Position numbers and translations under genes: made by a program
The notes under the pieces: model-generated
What the model was told of the DNA's origin: nothing
The model's input: only the letters and a program-made list of their open reading frames with translations
The model's database searches: none
NCBI RefSeq assembly: GCF_001949145.1
Contig: NW_019091375.1
Span: 515,081 to 579,080 of the forward strand
Direction of reading: 5' to 3'
DNA: 64,000 nucleotides
Source of the DNA: Acanthaster planci
Taxonomy: Eukaryota; Echinodermata; Asteroidea; Valvatida; Acanthasteridae
In this document: positions 1-13,000 of the stretch, piece after piece
Layout: each line of letters opens with the position of its first letter
Numbering within the stretch: the stretch's first letter is position 1

Positions 1-3000
1 TTTTGTTTTCTTTCATTTGGACGTTTCTTGAATCTATCAAAAGCATTAACATCAACTATACTGGCTTGGTATCCATTCATTTATTTCAACTGTAAAAGTG
101 AAGTCCCTCCAACCAAGATGGCTGCTTTAACTCGTTTGCGGTCACACAAAGTAGGTGTATAATCTCCACCCAGTTACAACATAAAAGCTTGTTTGGAGAG
201 AACAAACAGACGACAAGCAAAGTTCTGAGTCATTTTTCGAACAGTTTTCTTGGGCCATAAGATTTTCAAGATTTATTTCTTACCACTTTTGGGAAGTACA
301 ACAAGACGACAGGTACAATCAGCATCCCACAGGAGGTCAGTCCAAAAAGGGCATTATTGTGGAAGGTGGATAAATTTTCTGAACGGAAAAGAAAACATAT
401 ATCAAATTCAACTTGTGGAGAGTTTTTGAAGAGAAATTTGTCAAAAGTAAACATAGTTATACAAAGGTGTGTTGTCCTGGAAACGGTCAAATTGGAGGCT
501 GCGGATTATACGGCAAACTTAGATCTCCAAACCAACTTCAAGTAGAAAATTGGTCTTTCATTGTTAAGTACGGTATTACAGTCCGTTCTCCATCGCACAA
601 TCTTTCCTCCACTGTAAAAATTAGTGTTCTTGAGATCAGAATTTGTTGCATGCCATTAGAATGTGATAACTACCTTGTGTACGGAGTCTGGTTTAACAAA
701 GAAATGACCCTTTTGGTTTTTATGAACAATACTGCCCTCACCGGATCATGCACAGAGACAATAGTTTGTTCCTTTCAGAATCCTACGCAGGAACTCAGTA
801 AGAAGACTATACAAAATAAATTGATTTCATGGGGGAAAATCTTTTAACCATGTACTGCCGGGGAGCCCGGTTTCGGGCACATAGGCTTTACACACGAAAC
901 CTGGGAGCCCAAAATCGGACAAAAGAGCTGGGTCTTGTAACAAAAGACCGTACTCAGAACAAAAGACCGAGCTGCTGGGAAATGCCAACATTTTTCAGCT
1001 ATCAATAGTGGAGGAAATCCGTCAGTTTTTTGAAAGATTATACCCACTGCTTGTGGCATTCAGCGCGAGGGGATTACCACAACAGGGGACAAAAGCGCTC
1101 CAGCAATCCAGTAATGAGCAATACAATACCTGCTGCATGCTAATCTGGTCCGCATTTGAAAAGACGCCATCAGTACACTGGGCCATCCAGACCATTAATA
1201 CACTCTGGAAATTGGGTACAAAAAATCGGAATTAGTTACAAGACAACCCCTCCCAATAATAGAAAAGGATTAGGCCTAGGTAAAAAATGAAATAAACTAG
1301 GCCTTCTCCATGTTCACAAAGCAAAATATGCAGTCATGGTATTTAGTGTCAACACACACAACTAACGTCAACAAAGCATCAACAACTTGAAAATACCCTC
1401 AACAGATTTCAAAGTGCTTTTATCATATTCTAGAGACTCAAGCACTTGCCACTGTGCAAGAGAAACACTCGAATTTGCTTCCTGATTCTTGCAGGAAAAC
1501 AAAATTTTTTCACAATGTACTCGTATGGGGGTTACCATCTTTCTTTCCTCTGCCGTCCACACGAAAATGAGATGGCGGCCGGTCCGATTGCACAAACAGG
1601 CCTGACTTTGTCACTCAAATTTCAACACTCAAATATCATTTCAGATAGATATGATACATTGAATTTGATATGTAGGATCCTAATTAACATTATAAATAAA
1701 AGATCTTTGCATAAATATGCTTGAATAACTTGTTGACACTTTATTGATGCTCGTTGACACTAAATAGCACGACCCAAAATAAGTACTCTACAAGCTCTAT
1801 GATACACAAAACTGACTCTACAAAAATGGCCTAAATTATGAAGGAATGGTGGATTTTCTGAGTCTCTGAATCATGTCAATATGGCTAAATATCCAGACTA
1901 ACCCAAATATGTCTCTCATTTTTCTTATTTCACAATCAGATTTAAACTGAAAGGAGGATAACGTTACACTCGTCATACAGTGTCAGACAGTGTCAGACAG
2001 TGTCAGACAGTATCAGACAGTGTCATACAGTGTCACACAGTGTCATAGTGTCACACAGTGTCATACAGTGTCAGACAGTGTCATACAGTGTCAGACAGTA
2101 TCATACAGTGTCATACAGTGTCACACAGTGTCATACAGTGTCACACAGTGTCATACAGTGTCAGACAGTGTCATACATGTCGGCATGGTCGGGTTTGGGA
2201 CTAAATGCAGCATTTCTACCAACAATGTCTACACTTTACACCAACTACAACTAGTTGTACGAACATGTCTAACATTCATGATGTAGTCCCATGATGTAGG
2301 CGCAGGTCATTACCTCGATTACCACTGTTAGTACAAATATTTTCAACATGTTCAAGCAAGGAAAGTTCTAGAATCTGGAGACAAAGTTGATGAACATTAA
2401 CATGTCAATGCATGCGTTACACCCCAACTAGTACGCCCCCAGGACAGTCCCACTACTAGTAGTACTGCAGTGAACACTGTCGTGCTGCTGCTGGGCGCTT
2501 TTATGGGCTGGCCCAACTATTGCTGACCAATTTCTGTAGAAAATTTCTCAACCTTATCCAAGATTATACATCTCACCCTTGACGAAATTCATCTAAAATA
2601 TGTGACATTACATTGTGAACAATATGACTTGCACATGCACACTCGACCTCTTGTCAGCCCCAATTGGGACCGATGCTGTAGTTGGGGCATAACACAACCA
2701 GTAGAGGTGCGGTTCCTGTTTTCAGATCCTTACAAGTCATGCCGTTGTTAGCCATCAAATCAGCACCATACTAATACTTTTAACCTCGTTCATAAAGACA
2801 GTAAAAGAATAAATATGATTTTAAAATAATACAATCATATACAAACATACATTAAAATAAAAATATCTATACCTATTAAAAAGTTTTTAAGGCAAAACTG
2901 TGTAAACCAAATTACGAAAAATTGTACAATTTTAGATATCTTTAATCTCACGTTGTGATGTGACATTATGGCGACCCCCATGTGTAATTTCAACACTCGT

Positions 3001-3088
3001 CCACATGGTGCTGATAAAAACAACTTTCACCAATGATCTTATTGCCAACAGTCCTACCAGTTGAAGCGGTCATTAGGAAACTGAAATT
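1..3088. other. Intergenic DNA, no recognised gene
   Basis: I found no exon chain in this stretch that resembles a known family. The longest open frame (413-847, +) has no recognisable domain and no supporting splice structure. The stretch holds the 10-bp minisatellite described separately at 1972-2177. It may contain the 3' end or an intron of a gene outside the window. Confidence 0.5.
1972..2177. repeat. 10-bp minisatellite, about 20 units
   Basis: The unit is CAGTGTCA followed by GA, TA or CA. The three variants are interspersed, and one shortened unit near 2041-2050 breaks the register. All frames through it are open and give low-complexity peptides that should not be taken as genes. It ends cleanly at the sequence CATGTCGGCATGG. 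Confidence 0.95.
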
Positions 3089-6000
3089 ATGAATGCTCTG
3101 GAGGTATTCAGAACTTTTGAAAAAGCTGCCGAGTTGGCAAAAGAACCGCACAGCGGGTGCACGTTAGCCAGTGCGCAGCGTCATATCGCGCTATCCCCGC
3201 GGTACATCGGCCGGTTGCGGACGGGGGTTGGGGAGATCTTAGACGCCGAACTTGGCCGCTTCTCAGAAAGGTGCATTTCGTTTAGAAGTCATTACATATG
3301 ATCGCTGCTGAGAATCCTTTAACATGTTGAATATAGATGGATTCTGCGACTGTCTATCATGATTTATCATGTTTATGTAGCAAGAAATATCTAGGGACCT
3401 GCATCTCTTTACAATAAACCATCGGGAGTTTTCTAATTAAATTTGTTTTCATCTTGACAAAAATTCAATTTGAGCTGGTTCTTACAACATGTATGTGTTG
3501 TTTTTCTCTTTTTGTCAGGTTTATTGATATCATGGGTAAGCCTATAACTCATAATTCCTAGAACTACCCATGCCATGCTACCGGACTTGTTCCATCTCAT
3601 TTAGCTCGAAGAGATTCAATAAAGTAACCCATAACTGGAGTAGTCTTTTCCTTTCTTCAGGACAGTATGGACCATAATTCTGAATCTTGTTCTCGTCTCC
3701 TTTTTATTGTGTAGTTTGCAAGGGGTGTTGCTAGCCTACGGTAATCTGAAGTTGCTTCAGTCTTCAGGAGTCATAGTGGACGACAGCCCCTTCATTCACT
3801 TTGACGTGAAGTTTGACGCCGTTGTGTTCAACCCGAAGATTGGCCGCTTGCTCAAGGTGTGTTTGTCAGGGTCCCCTACATTCTGTCCCAAAAACACTTC
3901 AGTGTTTACTTAACCAAGGAAGGACAAGATAGCTGTCAGATTTTGATGGCATTGGAATTGACTGGCTGTGGCTAGTATTAGTGCAGGTGATTATGGGGAA
4001 TACCTATAGCCACTAGCCAGTTATCTCCATTATAGGCATGTGCATTTTGACTCTGGCTCAGATGTAACTTAGGCTTCATTTGCGTCTGAAAGAAACCATG
4101 AAAGTTGTGCTCTGTAAAGATATTTTAACCCTCTTGACAAAATTGTGTTTCATGTTTTCATTTGTTTTTTGGATGGCTGTCTTGAATATTCTTTCCTTCC
4201 ATTTTATGTGTAGTTAGAACCTCAGCAAGAAATTTCCCTCAAGTCGGTAAATTATTGTCTTATCATGGATTGATTAATGTTAATCATAATTAAATGTTTA
4301 TGTTGTCCCATTTCAGTGTGTTGTGAATGAGCAGGCCGCAGATCACGTAGGCTGCCTGGCTCACGACTGGTTCAATGTTTCCCTGCTTGCCAGCCGGAGA
4401 GAACTCAGTGACCAGAAGCTAGAGCCAGGCTATGTCATCCTAGTCCAGGTAGAGCGCCTGCGAGCTCTGAATGGGATGCTGGCTGTAGAAGGCAGGGCAC
4501 CAGATGATGGGTGAGTTCTGACGCCCCAGGGCCATTTCTCTAGCATAGGGTCTTGACCTTTTTTAAACCATTCAGGTTCAACCATTCTGTTCTACAGGGG
4601 ACAAAAACACCATGAACCCCTCAGCATTTTACACCCCCTCAGACACTTATGACTTAGAAGACAACTGTTTTCACCCTTTGTGTTAATTAAATTTTGGCCC
4701 CTTTTCTCAGGTCTGACTTGATTGTGGAAGCTCAAAGTCTTCAAAGTCAGGAGACAGACAGTGAGTCAAATGTAGACTCCATCCTCCAGCCACCACTCTC
4801 AGATGCCCTGGATAGCACTGGAACATCAACCATAACTCCTGAAAAAGAGGCTAGGAGCAAAAAGAAAAAGAAGAAACACTCAAAGGTGGAAAAGGAAGAT
4901 GTAGACTTCTTGGAGACGTCAGTATCATACACTCCAGATGCCAGTGGTGTGTCGGCAGTAACTCCTGAGACAGAGCCTAGGAGTAGAAAGAAGAAACATG
5001 TAAAGGTGAAACAGGAATCAGAGGTGGACGCCCTGCAGCGGTCAAAGTCAGACCCTCTAGATTATTCTGAGACAGCAAGCATGACTCCTGGAGAGGAGGC
5101 TAGAAATGAAAAGAAAAAGAAGAGGAAACATGTTGCTTTGAAACAAGAAACTGATCCTGGCCCATCGACAGAGACGGCTGATACACAGACTAGTGGTGTG
5201 AAGAAGAAAAAGAAACATAAAGTGAAGCAAGAATTGCAAGTAGACTCCTTGAAGTCGCCATTGTCTCTGGATAATCTGCGTTGTGAACAACAGACTGGAG
5301 GAGAGACAACCAACTGTAAGAAGCCCAAGCGAACAGAGGTCACTGAGGAAGTTTGTGGCTTAAGCACTCCAGCTGGAGAAGAGGTTAGTCCTGGGAAAAA
5401 GAGAGAGAAAAAGAAGCATGTGAAAAATGAAGCAGATTCTCCGGACTCGGAATTGACAACAAGGGACTCTGGAAGTCACTTTCTAGAAGTAACGACTGAT
5501 AAGAAGACTAGTTCAACAAAGAAAAAGAAAGGCAAAGAAATTGGGACAGATGTAGCCTCTCACCAGCCACCATGTATAGCCAATGGTCCAGTCGCAGGAG
5601 ACCTGATCAAGGATGAAGATGTAGTCTCCAATCTCCAGCCGCTTGTCAATGAACAGGTTTCTCTAGACGAAAAGTTCACAAAGTTAAAGAAAAGAAAGCA
5701 CAGAGATAAGGAAAATCACACAGCACTAGACTCCTGCCTCCAGCCGCTGTCATCAGACATTTCATCAGTGACTGAACAAGCGGCATTCAAGAAAGTGAAA
5801 AAGCACAAGAAAAAAATTAAGCAAGAAAACGATGACTACTATGCATGTAGTCAGGACACTCGTTTTGTTAAAAAAGAGCCTGGTATAGAGTCTAATGATG
5901 TCAATGCAAATGCAGTGACTGCAGAGGCAGATACCGAGGTCGAAGTTCAGAGATCTCATAAAAAGCACAAAGGAAGGGGGCGGAGCCTAACGATTATTTG

Positions 6001-6115
6001 TCTGGTAAAAAGAAAAAGTGCAAAAAGGGGATTTCAGACTGATATTCAGCTGAAATTGTTTGCTGTTCCTCTCATTGTGATGGAATTGGTCACACGCCTT
6101 TGGGTACATGTGTAA
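3089..6115 (+). CDS. POLR1F: RNA polymerase I subunit RPA43 (POLR1F/TWISTNB)
   Basis: Four coding exons: 3089-3270, 3715-3856, 4317-4510 and 4711-6115, with phases that join correctly (2, 0, 2). The first exon carries QRHIALSPRYIGRLRTG and the next SLQGVLLAYGN then DDSPFIHFDV, both hallmarks of the RPA43 family. Exon 3 (VGCLAHDWFNVSL) is the S1/OB-fold part. In the family this subunit pairs with RPA14-like partners in the Pol I stalk, which contacts initiation factors in the nucleolus. About two thirds of the protein (from residue 173) is a lysine-rich acidic tail of repeated K-run blocks, longer than the human tail (human protein about 340 aa). The open frame gives 640 aa. The last 45 residues look out of frame: a G5 run at 5976-5980 may hide a one-base shift, because another frame gives GKKKKCKKGISD and stops at 6042. 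The start is the ATG that opens the exon; a second in-frame Met is not needed. Confidence 0.9.
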
Positions 6116-6633
6116 CAAATATAATTTGTCTTAATAGCAGTAAACAGGCCTTTGTCGGACTCTTTCATAGGTTTTTTCTCAACAGCTGTGTCTGAAGTTA
6201 TCTACAGTATCTTCATTCTTAGGAACACCGTACAAGGCCGTTAAAGAACAGTTGACATTCTCAAGATATTCGTCTCATTTCCGAATCCACACTGAAGTGA
6301 ATTTTAGCTACCTTAACACCGGTACTTTCCCCCCAACATTTTACACCAAATTTGTCAGCTTTCACAAGTTAGAGTCTTTTGGCGTTAGCTGGGAGCTTTG
6401 GTTACCTCCTACTCAATTTATGTAAATGCCAATATCAACCATATGGTAATTACTTAATTAAATATTCGTAGCTTGATTATTTGTTTCATTACTGAATTTT
6501 CTTTTTAAAAGCATCATATGAATTACAAAAGAGTAAGATGTACATTGTATTGGTAAGTATTTTTTTCATCATAAATGCTTGGTTTAAGATTTACTGTGAA
6601 CTATACTTGCAGACAATGCAAAAGGGATAATTT

Positions 6634-6639
6634 AATAAA
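6634..6639 (+). promoter_or_regulatory. Candidate poly(A) signal of POLR1F
   Basis: An AATAAA hexamer lies about 520 bases after the POLR1F stop. No transcript end is visible, so the assignment rests on position only. Confidence 0.4.
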
Positions 6640-7129
6640 ATGAAATTAAATTGGAAGGGCAGGATTTCATCTTTCTGAAATATGTGAGGCAGGCTGAATT
6701 GAGTGTTATTGTAGTTAACACATTACATTATGAGAATGTCCTCTTTGTGGGACTCTACATTTAGAGTTAGATTTTTTACCGTCGCATCGATATTGATGGA
6801 GGTCACCTGAATACAAGGACACAGATCCCATAAATTAGAGAATGACGTACGCGTACAGTATACATGTACTGAAAGCTTTGGCCGGCTTTGGCACGAATAA
6901 ATTTGCTTTCAAAACTATCTTATGAGCCAGCCTACCCCTGGCAGGTTGTGATTTAAAAGCAGATTTGCGCCGTGGACCGTTACATTCCTTGGCCTACAAA
7001 CATTCTAAATACAATTTTTTGTTCATTGTGAAGGATCATGTCACACCAGTTGATGCAGGCGTTGCAAACAATCTGCCCCGAGCTTAAGTGCACCCCCAAT
7101 CGGCAAAAGAAAGACGGGTGGTTACCAGG

Positions 7130-7345
7130 GGGTTTCTTGGACGCATTCTGCATGTACACAAAGACAATACAAGCCAGAACAAGTTAGTTATGTGTACTCG
7201 TACTTGGCGTGTTCCACGTCAAACGTGCATATGCATGAGGCGCGCCTATGCGGTGAGTACCAAAAAAAACTTTCCTTTGTTCCGCTCGGAGCAGATAGCG
7301 AGTACAGAAATGCTCAGTTTAAATGTCTTTTCGTGGAGGTAGAGA
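7130..7345 (+). repeat. Interspersed repeat, family M copy 1
   Basis: Shares blocks with copies at 36270-36470 and 63481-63560 (both on the - strand). Common blocks include CGTCAAACG, a stretch reading GGTGAGTACCAAAAA, a purine-rich middle and GGCAGC at the far end. Similarity is seen over about 150 bases with many substitutions. The family type is unknown to me. Confidence 0.6.
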
Positions 7346-10047
7346 AGTGGCAGCATTGTTTTTTTTATTGTCTGAGAGCAATAATGGGATCTGTATCCTT
7401 TATTCAAATGACCACTGCTTCATCAATGTATTTGGTGTGACTTTAACAAGTGAGATGTGAAAGTGTGCCTGAGGAAATGCCAGTTCAATCCCATTTTTGC
7501 AGAGAACTGATTGCAGGGTCCCAGGAAAAAAAAGGGATACTTTCTTTTGTAGTACGTGTTCATTTTGGTGGGACATTACAACACTTAATGTAATCTCTCC
7601 CTTTTTACTACTAAGTTCCTCTCTGGTGACAGATTGTCACACGATGTGAAAACGCAAGTACAGAAATAATGCACTTGACAGTTTACAGGAGAAACCGTAC
7701 AAATCAGACATAGGATGCAAGAACTGGGGGAGAAACTTGACCATGGTTGTGTGGGAAATTTACTCAATGCTTTTGAAACATATATGCATAACTTGTTACG
7801 GATGCATGTCATGAATATTGAAATAAGAAATCTTGGCACTTGCATCATTGCATGTGACCTGAACTTATGCATATGCATATCTTTACATACATGTAATTAT
7901 GCAGCATGTACATATTTAGGACTGACATGTGCAAGACAAATTCGATTCAAGAAAGTCAATTAATTCAGAGAAACAAAACACACCTGTTTATTTAAAAGGA
8001 CCATGTTTATTTCATAAGAAAATCTGGTTACATCACAAGGAATTCCTTTGGATATTGCAAGAGATGGAGTACAACTTAAAGACAATAGAAAGAATGTGGA
8101 AAATGTGTCACAAATGAAAGCTATTAGAGCGTTCCAAAATTGGTTTGACCTGGAATGATCTATTTGGAAAATGGGGGTTTTTCTGGAAGGGACAAACATG
8201 CAGTGCTGAAGTGAACTTCAACCAGGTTTGAGCAGTTGTGATAGACTGCTCCATTTGGAGATAACGGGTGTTTCAAAATTACAAGTAGCGAACATAGTTC
8301 TTGCTTTATTAAACTGTTTCATTTCTTAACGTTAAAAACAGTGCGACCCCCCCTCCAAACTGTTGGGATTTCCCAACTGGGCGACTGAACCATTATCACA
8401 TAGGGGTCACCAGTGGTTAGTGGCACAACAAATTTGAGCAATTACGACTCTGAAATCAAATGTGAGATGAAAATGTTGGTTCCCAACTGAAAAATTAAGC
8501 ATCATAAAAGCGCACTCCAAGCCAAACTTTCTAGCACTTCTTTCTGAATTCAAATTTGTCTTGCATGTTCAAACTCGCTCAAAAATAGCCCAATCCCCAC
8601 CCCCAAGATTCTTTGTGTGTGTGAAGTTTATGCAGTCAAACCTCATGAATAAGAGGTCCATCGGACTTTGCTGGTTACTTTCAATAACATGAACCTTGAC
8701 TTAACAGAACAACTGATTTGAACTACAAATTTCTTGCTGTAAGCAGACTGTTGTACTGACAGTGATCTGTGCTCGTACAAGTTTGAAAACAAGAGGCATT
8801 CCTGGAAACAAGAGTTGAAATACTTTGGAATTCTCCCTTAAGCTCCAACTCCGCTTCTTTCAAGCCAAAGTAAAGGGAAAAAGTCTGTGGAAATATAACA
8901 ACGTACACGATATCTCAAGATTTCGGTCGTCAAGTTGGCATGCCCCTTTAAATGCACTGTGGTACAGAATTTCCATCCACAGACAGTTACACAAAACAAC
9001 ATTGACTGATTTGCACCTATTTGTCAGTTGGAAGAGTGCGAGTTGTCTTGGGGCTGTTTCGGTCGAACATCTACAGTTTGCAAGTGCCCCCCCCCCTTTT
9101 GGGGGGAGGGGCTGTGTTTTCATGGTGTGGACAAACTCCATGTACGTTCAATTTCCTCATTGATGAGGGCGCTATTTGTCAATTCCAGGCAGTGTAAAGT
9201 GTCCAGATTTAGAACCCACGGTACGACAGCAGCGGTGTGGGTCACACGTACGCGTTAAGTACTGCATCAACCAACAGGGTGTTTTGATGGCCAAAATATC
9301 TGCGTCTTTTCAGGTGAAAGATTGCGCAGGTGTGTGGTGCCGTTTCGGTGAAGACGTCTGAGGCATTATTTTGGGGTCAATAAGAATCCATTCAATTAAC
9401 ATGCAACCGCTTCTTAGAAATACAACTCTCCCAAACTGGCATGCCTTTTGCTGTTAGAAAGCTTGCAAGAGAAAACAAAGTTTACATACAAAACAAACAA
9501 AACTGTAACTCTTGAATTTCAAAAACCTTACCACGCACATCTGTCACATTCTTTGTTTGTTTGTAGTGTTCTGTGAGATTTCAGTGGAAATGGGACTACA
9601 CAGGCCGACACAGTTATTTTGCCAGGAGCTGGACTCACGATTTTGTCCAGTTTGCAAGAAACAGACTTACAAGAGAGTGACGTGCGACTTCGGCATGCAG
9701 TATTTTAGGTTGGCATGGAAACCAAGCGGGAATGACCTTTGATGAACCTAGGATCCATTTTTAAAAAGTAAATGAAAACAAGAGTTTTTTTAGGAGCTAT
9801 TCAGGAGTTTTCACTAAAACCATCCAGGTAACTTGAAGCTTGGGTACAAACACAAACAAAGGTGCACGACAACCTACAAATTTCAACCCGGTACCTAAAC
9901 AAATATGCACAATTAAAAAACCCAGAACTTACGAATGGTCAAAAATCATTCTCTTGACAAGTTTATCCTGCCGTTTACTGTGTGGAACCGAGGTTCAGTG
10001 CATGTTACTCATGCCTATGTATACACTGTACAAACGCAATGCAATCA

Positions 10048-13000
10048 TCAATACCACCACTTGCCGCCCCGACTTCGACCCCGCCCACGGCCACTCCCAC
10101 CTCGCCACTGGTTCTGACGCGCCCCTCTACCACCTATCAAAAACAAAAAATTTCAACATAAAATGCGACATCAACCTGCACATCCGTCATTGTACATGCT
10201 ACATACGCCTCTTGCAAGTTGAACTTGGATAAAATCTGGCACACTGAGTTCTTTAAATTCACGTGAAGATAACATTTTGATGTCTCCATACTAAAGACAC
10301 TGTTGCTATACCTCGTGATCCAGGGCTAGCTTTTGCTTAGTTACATGCGAGACGCCTTGCAACAGTACACTGTTCTCTATTGAGAAGAAGGGTACAAAGG
10401 AACCAGTCCATTCCAGAGATGGTGGTCGCTATGCACTTGTTGGACAAGGTAGATTTGGTATGACTGACGTTACCTGGGGCTAATTTTATTAGAGTTGACA
10501 TAGTCTGCTGTGCATTTGCTTCCATCCAATTTTAACGGACATTCAATTTTACAAGATCTGACCAAGGCCTTTTTTCGATCACTTGCCACGCACAAATTAA
10601 TCGCTGATGACCTCAGTAGTTTCCTGTGTCTTTTATTGTATTAAATTTTACTAAACGTTACCCAGTCCTCTGTGCATTAAACGTCATGCCATGATCAATG
10701 TCAATAGACTTGAACCAGTCCTTTGTGTATAAATGTTACAATTTGGCTAGAGTTGAGCTAGTCTCCAGAGTACTCACTCACCGTATGTGTACCCGACGCC
10801 GTACTCCGGGTCGCTTGGCGCCATGCCGGCCTTGCTGCTATACTTCCCGGATGGGGGTTGATACATGACCCGGGGTGCGTGGGGTTTCCGCTGCCCACCC
10901 GCCGCTGCCGCCTTCTTTGGGGGCGAAGGGTCGCTGCTGAAGGTAATCGGGGTAATGTTGGTCCGCTTTTGTCTGTTGAGAAAACGAAAACCCACGATGA
11001 AACGAGAGGTTTTCAAGCACATTTTCAGTTCAATAGAAAAACGGCTACATCATTTTGGGAAAAAAACCCACTCTAAATTACGACAATTTCTAGGACAATT
11101 GTGGCAAACTCCTCATCTGAAATTTCTCCTAGCCATCGACGAGGTGTGGACGGTCACTCACCCAAGAGCGGCAGGCTCTAGACTTGTCCCGTGTTTCTGA
11201 ACAGGACGCCATGAAAGGACCACAGTGCTTTTGTAGGATGGAGGATTTCTGAACAAATCCTGTAAGTCAAAAATGGAAAGAATTTTACCAGCAATATCCA
11301 ACAAGCCGCAACAGCTCTGCAGCAAAACAAGTAGATAAACAACTATCAACAACAACAACAAACTAATTATTATTCATTTCTTATCATGTATATTCACCAT
11401 ATATCAAAAAACATTGAAATCCAATGTGGTCTTGTGAGCATTACAGATGATTACAAGATAAAAAAGTAATAAACACGAAGAACGTTTTACAGATAAATAA
11501 TTAAAGACTGATTCTAATAAAGATGAGACGAGTAAAATTACAACAGAAGAAACGATAGTACAGTTACACTTAAAAATGGTAAATCCTCTAATCAAATTTG
11601 GATTGCATTTGATCATTCCATAAACAAACTGCATTTGGACAGACACTGTTCAAGGTTTCGGACAGATCTGCATGGATTGATCTGTAATGCTTTCCTGTTC
11701 TTACTGGCTGAAATGCATCATTTACCGGAGGGAATTCGTCTGAAATAAGTAAATTATGAAACAAACTATACAGGGAAACTAGGTGCTTATAAATAATAAT
11801 GAAATTGACTGGAGTGGGATTTGAACCTGCGACCTCTGGAACACCGTACCAGTGCTCTACCAACTGAGCTATCCAGCCCTATGTTGGTGGCATCTTCCCA
11901 ACTGTCAATATCTTTGTTCGGGGGGCGCTAGCCAGAAGCCATTTAACCTTAAACACCATGTAGCCAGGGATCACACCCCAACAACACGATACAACCAGGG
12001 AAATGGTGAACAGGGATCACTCAAGGAGGATACGGCTTTTTCAACATAAATCATGAAACAAACTACNNNNNNNNNNNNNNNNNNNNNNNNNNNNNNNNNN
12101 NNNNNNNNNNNNNNNNNNNNNNNNNNNNNNNNNNNNNNNNNNNNNNNNNNNNNNNNNNNNNNNNNNNNNNNNNNNNNNNNNNNNNNNNNNNNNNNNNNNN
12201 NNNNNNNNNNNNNNNNNNNNNNNNNNNNNNNNNNNNNNNNNNNNNNNNNNNNNNNNNNNNNNNNNNNNNNNNNNNNNNNNNNNNNNNNNNNNNNNNNNNN
12301 NNNNNNNNNNNNNNNNNNNNNNNNNNNNNNNNNNNNNNNNNNNNNNNNNNNNNNNNNNNNNNNNNNNNNNNNNNNNNNNNNNNNNNNNNNNNNNNNNNNN
12401 NNNNNNNNNNNNNNNNNNNNNNNNNNNNNNNNNNNNNNNNNNNNNNNNNNNNNNNNNNNNNNNNNNNNNNNNNNNNNNNNNNNNNNNNNNNNNNNNNNNN
12501 NNNNNNNNNNNNNNNNNNNNNNNNNNNNNNNNNNNNNNNNNNNNNNNNNNNNNNNNNNNNNNNNNNNNNNNNNNNNNNNNNNNNNNNNNNNNNNNNNNNN
12601 NNNNNNNNNNNNNNNNNNNNNNNNNNNNNNNNNNNNNNNNNNNNNNNNNNNNNNNNNNNNNNNNNNNNNNNNNNNNNGAAATATTTGAATAATACTGACT
12701 GGGTGCTAATTAAAATATTTGAATAATAAAAGACAAGCAACAACAGCAGCAGGACAATGTAATTACTCTTAGCTGACCTTAGTTAAGGTGTTGATATTGG
12801 TTGTGACTCGAAGGGCAACGACCTTCAGTCTGTTCTCCTCTTTCTTCATTTCATCGCCCACTTTCCCCTGCAAAGCGAGTCTTAACTGTTTCATGTACAG
12901 CTGCGTGCCTCGGGCAAAATACTGCAATCTGTAAATTGAACAATACATGAAACAGCCACACAGTTACCGACTGCAGCTATTTCCTGTACAAGTTTATTTT

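Larger units (their letters stand above)
6116..10047. other. 3'UTRs and intergenic DNA between POLR1F and API5
   Basis: Two convergent genes end into this stretch. I see no further coding exons. TTTATT motifs (AATAAA on the - strand) at 7986-7991 and 8305-8310 could end API5 transcripts but cannot be told apart. A repeat-family copy lies at about 7130-7345. A C-run followed by a G-run at 9087-9111 can form a hairpin. Confidence 0.5.

Noticed and set aside
413-847. 144-residue open frame on the + strand
   Set aside because: No recognisable domain, ordinary composition for random sequence, and no splice or promoter context. It overlaps other frames of similar quality.
1990-2286. Serine/valine/glutamine-rich frames over the minisatellite
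   Set aside because: They are translations of a 10-bp repeat, open in several frames for compositional reasons.
12053-12743. Long open frames on both strands
   Set aside because: They consist of the run of N and carry no information.
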